DNA of 20,387 nt, taken from a bacterium. GTDB lineage: Bacteria; Verrucomicrobiota; Verrucomicrobiae; JAJYAR01. Below are positions 5,320-12,311 of the stretch, piece by piece; the stretch's first letter is position 1, and each line of letters starts with the position of its first letter. The translations under genes were made by a program, and so were the position numbers. The notes under the pieces are model-generated. The model had not been told where the DNA came from, did not search any database, and saw only the letters and a program-made list of their open reading frames with translations. The DNA is taken from assembly GCA_021779435.1 (NCBI GenBank), contig JAJYAR010000009.1, positions 1 through 20,387 on the forward strand, written 5' to 3'.

Positions 5320-7442
5320 TTTGCTCGGACCTCCGCTGCGAGAGCCTCTATTACGGTGGAAATTTTGTGGTTGCTCGCACTGATGAACTGGCCGTTCCCC
5401 TGCAGTGGTATCTTCACCCCATCTGCTGCAGGGATACCGGGAATGGTCTGAGCGACATGCAGGGGATCTCCGCGGACATAGTACGCTCGAGTTGTATCTG
5501 TCCCCGAACTTCCACCAAGGTCTCCGGCCCAAGTTCTGAAGTTCAACCCAGCGGCATTAAACGTGTAGCTTGCGTAGCCGCCGGCTGAACCGAGCCCGTG
5601 GACTGCGGCAGCGGCTAAACCACCACCTAATGAGTGCCCAGTAAACGAAACCGATATTCCCTGGGATGCCGCGTAGTCGGTGATCTCAAATGCGAGCGAC
5701 TGGGCCGCTTCATACTGCGCCATCGAAAAGTTAAGCCCTTGTCCAAGGTCAGTCAGAACGTCATCCTTGTACGGCTCTGTCCCGCGGTACGCCACCTGCA
5801 ACTCTCCAGTAGACCCATTACGGAATATCGCGGCTGCAAATCCACTGCTCGCGTCAACCAACGCTCTTTGTTGAATGCCCAGAGAAGCCGGATCAACACG
5901 TGTCCAGCCATTCGCCGGCTTCGAGTCATTATACGCGGCAGCTGAATTTTGAGCCGCAGCGAGCGCCGTCTTTGCTTCCAAACAATCCGGTGAGTTGTTT
6001 GGGGTCTGTTGTTTGTCTGGCGGTGTGGATTGACTACAGTCCGACTCGTACCAGACATTCACATCGAAGTCATTTGTCTCCGTAACTCGATAGGTCAGGC
6101 ATCCGGCCCCGTCGTCTCCGACGAGTTCACGGTCCACTGTCGTACCGTTGAATATCCACCCGCTCTGATCGACGGTATCCGGTGTAACCACCACTCGATC
6201 CATCACCACGAGGGGCCCCTTATAGGCAGCGTCTGCCTCCGCCTTTGTCAGCATTCCCAGCACGTCCCATCGGTTCATTGGGTTGTCACCAACGAATCCG
6301 TACAGGTGCAGCCCGCCTTTCTCCTCGACCCGGTCCCGACCGACAAACCGGCCATCCGCGGGGCTGTAGTAACGGCGGCCGTAGTAAACCAGGCCCGTCT
6401 CGTCGTCCGTGAACTTCGTCGAGAAGCGGAAGGGATTCTGCTTTGCATACGTGCCCTGGCACCGGAGCAGTTCGCCGTACGGAGAGTACTCGTACGCCGC
6501 CACGCAGGTCGCCGTCGAGGTGTTCGCGCCGTCAAACAGCGCGGCGACGTTGCCGTTGCCATCGTACGACGCAAAGTAGGCCCGGTTCTGAGCATGATCC
6601 GCAATTTGAAGGAGCGCACCCACCCCGTCAGCGTCGGACACGCTGCGCGCGATGTCCAGACCCCAGGTGTACGTGCGCGTCAGCGTCAACGCCCCGGCCC
6701 CGCTCACCGAGTACTCGGCAATCACGTTCCAGCCGTCGTACAGGAACCGTGAGGCCGAGACCGTCGAGGTGTAGGCCGCTCCATTCCAGCCACCACGCAC
6801 CGCCTTTTCGATCCTGCGGCCAAGGTAATCGTAACGGAACTCGAGCTTGCGCGCGTTTGTGTCAGCAAGCCCGAGCACGAGGCTGGGCAGCGTTTCAATC
6901 GAAGTGAGCCGGTTTTCAGCGTCCCAGGTGTACTTCCACACGCCATCCGTCAGCAGGTTGCCATCGGCGTCGTACGTGAATGCCTGGTAAGCCGGGGCCA
7001 AGAAAGCAGGCCGATTCACCGTCTGAATCAGGTCCGGAGAACCCGGTTTCGCCGCATAAAACGTCACGGGGCCTCTAAATGGCCCGGCGAGATTATCTAC
7101 AAACATGTTGTCGCCCCAGTGCTGCCCATGGCGCCCTGCCGGAGCGACCGCGCCTGTTCCGGCCACCACCTTGATCGCAGCGTCGTTGGCCACGGTGCCA
7201 CCGGCACAAAAGGCGCTTGGTGCAAGTGCGCCCCGGAAACCGGAATCAATCTTCCGCTCCAGAAATCGTTGCAGCCGCTCGGATTTTCCGCCGCACTCGG
7301 AATCCATGCCGCCCGTCTTCACCCATACCGTTTTGTGGTTCGAGTATGCCCTCGTGATCACGGGCGTGGTGTTGCTGTGGCTCCACGTTGTCTCCCCCAA
7401 GGCGCGGCGGTCTCGGCGACGACCATCGTCAGACTGGCCCAC
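5310..7442 (-). CDS. Rhs protein fragment with C-terminal class 3 lipase toxin domain (module 3)
   Basis: A 710-aa orphan Rhs. Residues ~66-155 match the usual Rhs linker style (FRGPVTFYAAKPGSPDLIQ). Residues 155-300 carry YD repeats (FTYDADGNLLTDGVWKYTWDAENRL), and 315-396 are the core (YEYSPYGELLR, DDETGLVYYGRRYYSPADGRFVGRD) ending at GDNPMNRWDVLG. After a variable linker, residues ~495-700 form a class 3 lipase fold. It has GHSLGGG with nucleophile Ser604, a likely Asp659 (VRGDPLHV) and a likely His692 (SNHKIS), so an intact catalytic triad can be proposed. It should hydrolyse membrane lipids of competitors. Residues 1-65 do not look like Rhs, and the long N-terminal part is absent, so the gene is 5'-truncated near 7250-7442. 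The immunity candidate overlaps its stop. Confidence 0.85.
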   Translation of the reverse strand: MGQSDDGRRRDRRALGETTWSHSNTTPVITRAYSNHKTVWVKTGGMDSECGGKSERLQRFLERKIDSGFRGALAPSAFCAGGTVANDAAIKVVAGTGAVAPAGRHGQHWGDNMFVDNLAGPFRGPVTFYAAKPGSPDLIQTVNRPAFLAPAYQAFTYDADGNLLTDGVWKYTWDAENRLTSIETLPSLVLGLADTNARKLEFRYDYLGRRIEKAVRGGWNGAAYTSTVSASRFLYDGWNVIAEYSVSGAGALTLTRTYTWGLDIARSVSDADGVGALLQIADHAQNRAYFASYDGNGNVAALFDGANTSTATCVAAYEYSPYGELLRCQGTYAKQNPFRFSTKFTDDETGLVYYGRRYYSPADGRFVGRDRVEEKGGLHLYGFVGDNPMNRWDVLGMLTKAEADAAYKGPLVVMDRVVVTPDTVDQSGWIFNGTTVDRELVGDDGAGCLTYRVTETNDFDVNVWYESDCSQSTPPDKQQTPNNSPDCLEAKTALAAAQNSAAAYNDSKPANGWTRVDPASLGIQQRALVDASSGFAAAIFRNGSTGELQVAYRGTEPYKDDVLTDLGQGLNFSMAQYEAAQSLAFEITDYAASQGISVSFTGHSLGGGLAAAAVHGLGSAGGYASYTFNAAGLNFRTWAGDLGGSSGTDTTRAYYVRGDPLHVAQTIPGIPAADGVKIPLQGNGQFISASNHKISTVIEALAAEVRAKCN

Positions 7443-7720
7443 GTCAGCGGGGATGCGACTCTGCCTAACTTAGCGCCATTCGGGTCATGTGTTGGGTCAT
7501 GTGTTGATTATTAACAGCGCCCTGCGGTACGCCGGGACGTCCTGTTTCCCAGCAATTCGATTGCGCCGGACGAACTGGCTGACTCTTGCCGGTTGCCCCA
7601 TTCCGAGACGCTTGAGGCCTCAAGTGAAATCGGGCTGCGGAGCGCCGAATAACCAGCTTGGTGCGTACGAGTCCCTGCTGCCGGGGCAAGATACTGCCTG
7701 GCAGAAAGCAGGAAGCGGGC
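7443..7720. other. spacer between Rhs module 3 and the tRNA terminator
   Basis: No convincing gene. It contains a 12-bp tandem duplication, GGGTCATGTGTT, at 7482-7493 and 7494-7505, and a perfect 14-bp palindrome, CTTGAGGCCTCAAG, at 7611-7624. No copy of the RAYT-derived repeat and no duplicated tRNA 3' end was found here. The break that removed the 5' part of the Rhs gene must lie at or near the left edge of this stretch. Confidence 0.5.
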
Positions 7721-7753
7721 AAAAAAAACGCCGCCGGAGCGTGTCCGGCGGCG
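7721..7753 (-). terminator. rho-independent terminator after tRNA-Ala
   Basis: A perfect 10-bp stem (CGCCGCCGGA, 7729-7738, pairing with 7744-7753) with a 5-nt loop, followed on the minus strand by eight T (7721-7728). It lies 9 bp past the tRNA 3' end and should stop transcripts of the tRNA, and possibly of exbB-exbD-tonB, before the Rhs region. Confidence 0.92.
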
Positions 7754-7761
7754 GTGTAAAG

Positions 7762-7837
7762 TGGTGGACCCTACCAGGTTCGAACTGGTGACCTCCTCAA
7801 TGCCATTGAGGCGCTCTACCAACTGAGCTAAGAGCCC
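7762..7837 (-). tRNA. tRNA-Ala (anticodon GGC)
   Basis: A full cloverleaf can be folded: acceptor GGGCTCT with AGGGTCC (two wobble pairs), D arm GCTC/GAGC, and anticodon stem CCTCA/TGAGG with loop ATGGCAT, giving anticodon GGC. The T arm is ACCAG/CTGGT with loop TTCGAAC. The CCA end is encoded (tgg at 7762-7764 on the plus strand). The gene lies 57 bp after tonB on the same strand and ends in a strong terminator. Its 3' end points at the accessory region, the usual orientation for island integration, although no att duplication is visible. Confidence 0.95.
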
Positions 7838-7894
7838 TTCGCGTGTGCGAGGTGCAGGAAAATCTGGCTTCTCGGCCCGAAGGCAAGGACTTTT

Positions 7895-8821
7895 TCAATT
7901 CTGATCCACGTCTTTCGTCTTAAGGATCAGTTCAAACTCCTCCCCCTTGTGATCCGGACGCTCCGGCATGGTGACGCGTGAGAAGGCCGCCACGGCCGCA
8001 TGATCGAATTCCTCGCTGCCGGAAGACTGGACGACGCGGATGTTCGACAGTTTGCCGGTGGCCGACAGGTAACCGACAATCGTCACGCTGAGGTTGTCGC
8101 TCACGCCCGGCGGTTTGTCCAAGGCGCGAAGAACACGCTGCTTCAGCATCGCGAAGTACTGATCAATCAGCTCGGCCTGTGCCGCGGTAAGCGCCTTGCC
8201 TCCGGCGCCGCCTGTTTTGTTGGCACTGGAGCCGCCGACGACGCCGCTGCGGATTCCCTCGGCGTCGATGCGCGGGCCCTTCGCGGAAGACGCAGGACCG
8301 CGCGCGGCAGCCGCTTTGTTGCGCTTGTCGAACTCCTCCTTGCTCATCTGCGCGAGCCGCTTCTCCTCGGCGGCGCGTTCCTTCGCCGCCTCCTTCATCG
8401 CCTTCGCCTTCGCGTTGTAAACCTGGGTGAGAAGCTTCTTGGACATCGTGGGCTGCTTCGGCGCAGGCTTGGGAGCTTCCTTGGGCGTCTCCTTCTTCGG
8501 CTCGGGCGGAGTCGGCGTCGGGGCCGGCGGTTCGGGCTTCGCGGGCTCGGGCGCGGGCTCAGGGGCGAGCGGAATCACCGCAGGCTCCGGCATCGGGGCC
8601 GGAAGCGATGCCGACATATCCAACTTGGAGCCATTTTCGACGCCCAGCTTGGGGGCTTCGGTCGCGCCGTAGTTGTCCCCTTCGCCTGCCACCAGCTCCA
8701 GGACGGGCGACGGTGTCTTGTCGCGCTGACACGTGCCGATCGCGAAGATCATGGCCATGCCGATGACCGCCGCGTGGAAGGTCGCGGACAGCATGAAGGC
8801 ACCGGGTGAGCGTGGCGTCAT
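7895..8821 (-). CDS. tonB: TonB/TolA-like energy-transducing protein
   Basis: A 308-aa periplasm-spanning protein that carries force from an ExbB-ExbD motor to outer-membrane transporters. It has an N-terminal membrane anchor (residues ~9-28). A Pro/Glu/Lys-rich stretch follows (~75-125: PEPAPEPAKPEPPAPTPTPPEPKK), then an Ala/Lys/Glu-rich helix (~130-175) recalling TolA. The C-terminal TonB domain (~225-305) contains LSVTIVGYLSATGKLSNIRVVQSSGSEEFDHAAVAAFSRV. It is third in a minus-strand operon, 32 bp after exbD. The long charged helix leaves TolA as an alternative name; the C-terminal domain favours the TonB family. The ATG at 8821 directly precedes the anchor. Confidence 0.85.
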   Translation of the reverse strand: MTPRSPGAFMLSATFHAAVIGMAMIFAIGTCQRDKTPSPVLELVAGEGDNYGATEAPKLGVENGSKLDMSASLPAPMPEPAVIPLAPEPAPEPAKPEPPAPTPTPPEPKKETPKEAPKPAPKQPTMSKKLLTQVYNAKAKAMKEAAKERAAEEKRLAQMSKEEFDKRNKAAAARGPASSAKGPRIDAEGIRSGVVGGSSANKTGGAGGKALTAAQAELIDQYFAMLKQRVLRALDKPPGVSDNLSVTIVGYLSATGKLSNIRVVQSSGSEEFDHAAVAAFSRVTMPERPDHKGEEFELILKTKDVDQN

Positions 8822-8853
8822 GGATCGGAATCAGGCTTGGGCCTGCGGGTCGG

Positions 8854-9288
8854 CTACTCGGCCTGGGAATCGATGCTGAACTTGGTCAGCCCGGCAGCCT
8901 GCACCTCGGCGAACAGCTGCGCGACTTTTTCGAATTTCACGGAGCCGTCACCGCGCACCCTGATCACCGGCGGTTTTGCCTGTTTCCCGAGCTTCCTCAA
9001 TTCCAGCCGCATCTGCTGCAGGGTGATCGCCGTGCGGCTCGTGCCGAAATAGTACCGGCCGTTCGCGTCCACACTGACCGCTACAATCTTCTCGGTGGAG
9101 TCACTCTGTACGTCGGGAAGTTTTGCCACGGTCGGCAGGTTGATCTGTGTCGTCTGCTCCTTCTGCATCGCGGGATTCGCGACGATCATGAAGATGATCA
9201 GCAGCATGAACCCGAGATCGATCAGGTTCGTGACGTTCAGCTCGGCAATGGGATGCGAGGAGCGCCGGCTGTGGAATTTTCGGGCCAT
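8854..9288 (-). CDS. exbD: ExbD/TolR biopolymer transport protein
   Basis: A 144-aa inner-membrane protein of the proton-driven ExbB-ExbD motor. A short basic cytoplasmic N-terminus (MARKFHSRRSS) leads to one transmembrane helix (NVTNLIDLGFMLLIIFMIV, residues ~18-37) containing the conserved proton-binding Asp24. The periplasmic ExbD domain follows (VAVSVDANGRYYFGTSRTAITLQQMRLELRKL... VIRVRGDGSVKFEKVAQLFAEVQAAGLTKFSI). Length matches the family. It lies 9 bp after exbB and 32 bp before tonB on the same strand, so the three are probably co-transcribed. Confidence 0.93.
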   Translation of the reverse strand: MARKFHSRRSSHPIAELNVTNLIDLGFMLLIIFMIVANPAMQKEQTTQINLPTVAKLPDVQSDSTEKIVAVSVDANGRYYFGTSRTAITLQQMRLELRKLGKQAKPPVIRVRGDGSVKFEKVAQLFAEVQAAGLTKFSIDSQAE

Positions 9289-9297
9289 GTGGGCGGC

Positions 9298-9999
9298 TTA
9301 CTTGGTTTCCAGCTCGAGACGGTCGGCAAGCGAGCTCGAATAGTTCTCGAGCTCGGTGATCATCGAGCGCGTGTGGCCGAGCAGAAGGTTGTAACCGAAG
9401 ACCGACGGGATGGCGACCACCAGGCCGGCGATGGTGGCGAGCATGGCGCCCGAGACGCCAGGCGCCAGCTGCGGGATGCCGGCGTTCTGCTGGGCCGCAA
9501 CCGAGCTGAACGCCTCCATGACGCCCCACACCGTGCCAAGCAGTCCGATGAACGGCGCGCCCGAGACGATCGAGGCGAGGAAGATCATGCTCGATTCGTA
9601 GCGCAGCGTCTGGCGCGCGAGAGCGCGCTGGATGGCGTTCTCCGCGTGCTCGATCTGCGCCCGGGAATTGGTCGAGCCGTTCTCCTTACCGATCGCGGCG
9701 GCGCGCCAGTAGCTCTCGACCGCGTCGGCGAACACGTCGGCATACGGAATCGCGCGACGGTCACGGAAGGACTCCGGCAGGTCGAGGATCGTGCGTTGGT
9801 CACGCAAGTGTGACTCGAAACTGTAGTTGAGCAGCCGCAGTCGCTTCAGCTCGAAGTACTTTCCAAACATGATCGTCCACGCGACGAGACTCGCGAGACC
9901 GAGGCCGGTGACGATGATCTTATCGACCGTGTCGCAGCGCTCAAAAATTTCGATGATGTTCGCCCCCAGAAAGGGTGATGCAGAATACGGCGCAAGCAT
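9298..9999 (-). CDS. exbB: ExbB/TolQ/MotA-family proton channel protein
   Basis: A 233-aa inner-membrane channel of the ExbB-ExbD motor. It has an N-terminal transmembrane helix (residues ~24-44), a cytoplasmic domain, and the conserved pair of helices in the C-terminal half (SSMIFLASIVSGAPFIGLLGTVWGVMEAFSSVA and PGVSGAMLATIAGLVVAIPSVFGYNLLLG). The GLLGTVWGVMEAF motif is diagnostic of the family. The start at 9999 (MLAPYSASPFLGANIIEIF) is chosen because TolQ/ExbB proteins begin at this point. An in-frame ATG at 10158 would add 53 Arg-rich residues that read through an intergenic stem-loop. First gene of the exbB-exbD-tonB operon; no clear Shine-Dalgarno. TolQ is an alternative name. Confidence 0.9.
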   Translation of the reverse strand: MLAPYSASPFLGANIIEIFERCDTVDKIIVTGLGLASLVAWTIMFGKYFELKRLRLLNYSFESHLRDQRTILDLPESFRDRRAIPYADVFADAVESYWRAAAIGKENGSTNSRAQIEHAENAIQRALARQTLRYESSMIFLASIVSGAPFIGLLGTVWGVMEAFSSVAAQQNAGIPQLAPGVSGAMLATIAGLVVAIPSVFGYNLLLGHTRSMITELENYSSSLADRLELETK

Positions 10000-10153
10000 T
10001 GGCAGTGGGCGCCAAGAGTTGGCCACTTTGGCCCGTCCATTCAACGGAAATGCGACAACGCCGCGCAGCTCGGCGGCGCGCGGCAGCGGCATGCGTCGTT
10101 TTCGCGAACCATTCAGTCTTTCGCGCCGTGAAAGCCTGAAGAATGACCAAGGC

Positions 10154-10196
10154 GCCAAGCCAGAGTGTCATCTATTGGATGACACCCTGGCTTGGT
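10154..10196. repeat. 19-bp-arm inverted repeat
   Basis: The left arm begins GCCAAGCCAGAGTGTCATC and the right arm is its near-exact reverse complement ending CCCTGGCTTGGT, with a loop of about 5 nt. Mismatches are limited to wobble-type pairs. No T-run follows on either strand. It may be an mRNA leader structure for exbB, a dispersed repeat or a bidirectional regulatory element. Confidence 0.8.
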
Positions 10197-10311
10197 CCGC
10201 CGTCTCGGATTCGGATTGTGTGAAGGGGATCCGAGCGCGCGAGGGGCCGCGCGTTCCACCTTGGGGCCTGCCCGGCAGTCCTGCCCCACCCGGGGCGCGA
10301 GCGCCAGCGAG

Positions 10312-10342
10312 CCGTAGGTTTTCGCTCGGCGAAAACCTGCGG
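10312..10342. repeat. GTAG-type stem-loop (REP-like)
   Basis: A 14-bp stem with one G-T wobble: CCGTAGGTTTTCGC pairs with GCGAAAACCTGCGG across the 3-nt loop TCG. A GTAG near its 5' foot is the hallmark of REP sequences linked to RAYT transposases. The same start, GTAGGTTTTCGCGC, appears without the second arm at 12187-12200, at the end of holB. Confidence 0.6.
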
Positions 10343-10493
10343 TTCCGCCGCGAATCTGATTGCGCAGCGGCGGCGCGGAATTTTCTCTCGACGCGCCTTG
10401 TCGCGTCGCGGATTTCCACCGGAAAAAGTCCCACCTCCGCGGCGGTTGAAAGCTTCCTCGCCAACCAGTTCCGAATTCTCCACGCTCCCACTC

Positions 10494-11141
10494 ATGCCTC
10501 TGAAACAAAAACCCGCCGGCAAGCTGATCTCGTTCGAGGGATCCGAAGGAGCTGGCAAATCGACCCAGATCGCGCGACTCGCCGCCCATATTCAGAAGGC
10601 GAATCGAGAGGTGTTGACGACGCGCGAGCCGGGCGGGACGGAGATTGGCGAGCAGATTCGAAACATCCTCGTCCACAACTCCAAGGGCGACGAGATGGTC
10701 GCAGAGACGGAACTTCTTTTGTTTGCGGCGGCTCGTGCGCAGCTGGTGCGCGAGGTGATTGTTCCCGCCCTCATCCGCGGCGCCATTGTTCTGAGCGATC
10801 GTTATCTCGACTCCTCGACCGTTTACCAGGGCATCGGGCGCAATCTCGCGTCGGATCCGGTCAATCAGATCAACCGTTTCGCCGTCGGCAACGTGATGCC
10901 GGATCTCACCATCGTGCTCGACGTTCCGGAGAGCGTGAGCATCGCGCGGTTGAAGCAGCGCGCCTCGGACCTGCCGGACCGCATGGAGCGCGAGAACATC
11001 GATTTCTACAAGAAGGTCCGCGAGGGTTACCTCGTGCTGGCCAAGAGCATGCCGGAACGCTTCGTCGTGGTCGATGGCACGAAGGCCGAGGACGTGATCG
11101 ACAAGAAGATCTGGTCCGCAGTGCAGGAGCGGATCAAGTGA
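10494..11141 (+). CDS. tmk: thymidylate kinase (dTMP kinase)
   Basis: A 215-aa cytosolic P-loop kinase that phosphorylates dTMP to dTDP with ATP. The Walker A motif GSEGAGKST is at residues 16-24. TREPGGTEIGEQIRNIL follows, then the DRYLDSSTVYQG substrate-binding motif and PDLTIVLDVPESVSIARLKQR. The length is normal for the family. The start at 10494 (MPLKQKPAGKLISFEG) is preferred over an in-frame ATG at 10398, whose extra 32 residues read through the spacer and are not part of the family. holB follows after 56 bp, a common tmk-holB pairing in bacteria. Confidence 0.95.
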   Translation: MPLKQKPAGKLISFEGSEGAGKSTQIARLAAHIQKANREVLTTREPGGTEIGEQIRNILVHNSKGDEMVAETELLLFAAARAQLVREVIVPALIRGAIVLSDRYLDSSTVYQGIGRNLASDPVNQINRFAVGNVMPDLTIVLDVPESVSIARLKQRASDLPDRMERENIDFYKKVREGYLVLAKSMPERFVVVDGTKAEDVIDKKIWSAVQERIK

Positions 11142-11197
11142 TCGGCGGCCACGCCCGGCGCCGAATTGTCCGCTTCCTTTGACGCGACCCGTCCGAG

Positions 11198-12190
11198 ATG
11201 TCCGCAATACCCTGGCCTGAAACGCTCGCCGGCACGCCGGCGATCTCGGTCATCGAGCAGGCCATCGCGCGCCGGCGGCTGTCGCACAGCATCCTTCTGC
11301 ACGGCGATGATCACGAGACGCTCGTCGCCATCGCGACGGCGATTGCGGATCGACTGCTCAACGTGAATTTCGACCCGGCGACGGGGACCACGGTGCGCCG
11401 CGAACACGGCGACGGCGGCTTTCCTCCCGATCAGCATCCCGACTGCTTCACGCTGAGGCCGGCCGGCAAGATGCGGCAGATCGGGGCGGAAACGACCCGC
11501 GATCTGATCGACAAGCTTCAGGTTTCGCCAGCCGTGTCGCAGCAGAAGGTCGCCATCCTGCACGAGGTCGACCGGATGCACGTCACGGCCGCGAACATCT
11601 TTCTGAAGACGCTGGAGGAGCCGCCGGCGAACACGACGCTCCTGCTTCTCACGACGCGTCCTTACGCGCTGCTCCCGACGATACGGAGCCGCGTGCTCCA
11701 CTTTCGGTTCCCCTCGGCCACCGCAATCGTCAAAGCCGACGGCTGGGCTCCCTGGCTCGAGGACTATGCGGCATGGCTCGGACGTCTCCAGGAGGGAGCA
11801 CCGACCGACAAGGCCGTCATCGCCGATCACGTCTTCACGCTCTACGGCTTGGTCGCGCGGTTCTCGGCGGTGCTCGAGGCGGCAACGACCGAGATCTGGA
11901 ATCAGCAGAAAGCCAGGTTGCCCGCCGAGTTGAGCGACGACGAGCAGGTCGCCATCGAGACCGGCATCGCGAACGGACTCCGGGCGCGGCTCTTTGCGGA
12001 AATCGAACTCGCCACGCGCGCATTCGCCCTGCCCCGCTTCACGTCAGGCGATGAATCCGCGCGCCATGCGCTGACCGTATCGATCGAGCGCCTCGAGCAC
12101 GACGTTGGGCTGTTGCGGCTGAATCTGAACGAAGCCGCGGCGCTCGAGGGATTCCTGCTCGCATCCCTCCGCAACTGGACGAAGCGGTAG
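11198..12190 (+). CDS. holB: DNA polymerase III delta' subunit (clamp loader)
   Basis: A 330-aa AAA+ protein of the replication clamp loader. Family features seen are LSHSILLHGDDHETLVAIATAIA near the N-terminus (the ATP site is degenerate, as expected for delta'), QVSPAVSQQKVAILHEVDRMHVTAANIFLKTLEEPPANTTLLLLTTRPYALLPTIRSRV, and a helical C-terminal domain. The sensor motif reads SRV rather than the usual SRC. The four-cysteine zinc site found in many delta'/gamma proteins is not evident. It follows tmk in a probable operon. Its TAG stop overlaps a GTAGGTTTTCGCGC sequence related to the stem-loop at 10312. Confidence 0.9.
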   Translation: MSAIPWPETLAGTPAISVIEQAIARRRLSHSILLHGDDHETLVAIATAIADRLLNVNFDPATGTTVRREHGDGGFPPDQHPDCFTLRPAGKMRQIGAETTRDLIDKLQVSPAVSQQKVAILHEVDRMHVTAANIFLKTLEEPPANTTLLLLTTRPYALLPTIRSRVLHFRFPSATAIVKADGWAPWLEDYAAWLGRLQEGAPTDKAVIADHVFTLYGLVARFSAVLEAATTEIWNQQKARLPAELSDDEQVAIETGIANGLRARLFAEIELATRAFALPRFTSGDESARHALTVSIERLEHDVGLLRLNLNEAAALEGFLLASLRNWTKR

Positions 12191-12246
12191 GTTTTCGCGC
12201 ATTTCCGGTCCGCTTGCGGGCGCAGTTTGGGCGAACGCGAGAACTG

Positions 12247-12268
12247 GCGCGAGCAAGCTCGCGCACTA
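12247..12268 (-). repeat. GTAG-type stem-loop (REP-like)
   Basis: Read on the minus strand it is GTAGTGCGCGAGCTTGCTCG followed by CGC: a GTAG foot and an 8-bp perfect stem (GCGCGAGC / GCTCGCGC) with a 2-nt centre. It lies in the 121-bp gap between the convergent ends of holB and the M23 gene. No T-run makes it a standard terminator, though it could still protect or end both mRNAs. Confidence 0.6.
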
Positions 12269-12311
12269 CAACGACGACAAGGTGGAGCTCCTGACGCGCT
12301 CCTCAAAACCC

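Larger units (their letters stand above)
10000..10493. other. hairpin-rich spacer between divergent exbB and tmk
   Basis: No gene supported. The promoters of both divergent units should lie here, but I cannot place -35/-10 boxes with confidence. It holds a series of inverted repeats (10154-10196, 10312-10342, 10345-10373 and 10389-10408), described separately or below. CCGCCGC (10345-10351) pairs with GCGGCGG (10367-10373), and CGACGCG with CGCGTCG (about 10389-10408). Long frames crossing it on both strands are by-products of high GC content. Confidence 0.6.

Noticed and set aside
7762..7837. att-site duplication of the tRNA-Ala 3' end inside the window
   Set aside because: I looked for the TTCGAACCTGGTAGGGTCC segment elsewhere and found no second copy.
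8000..8809. 269-aa open frame opposite tonB
   Set aside because: Antisense shadow of the Pro/Lys-rich tonB sequence.
10000..10158. N-terminal extension of ExbB to an upstream ATG
   Set aside because: The added 53 residues are Arg-rich and read through spacer DNA reaching the 10154-10196 inverted repeat; the family begins at MLAPYSASPF.
9827..11182. 451-aa open frame on the plus strand across the exbB start, the spacer and tmk
   Set aside because: Low-complexity Arg-rich translation; tmk in another frame carries the Walker A and DRY motifs.
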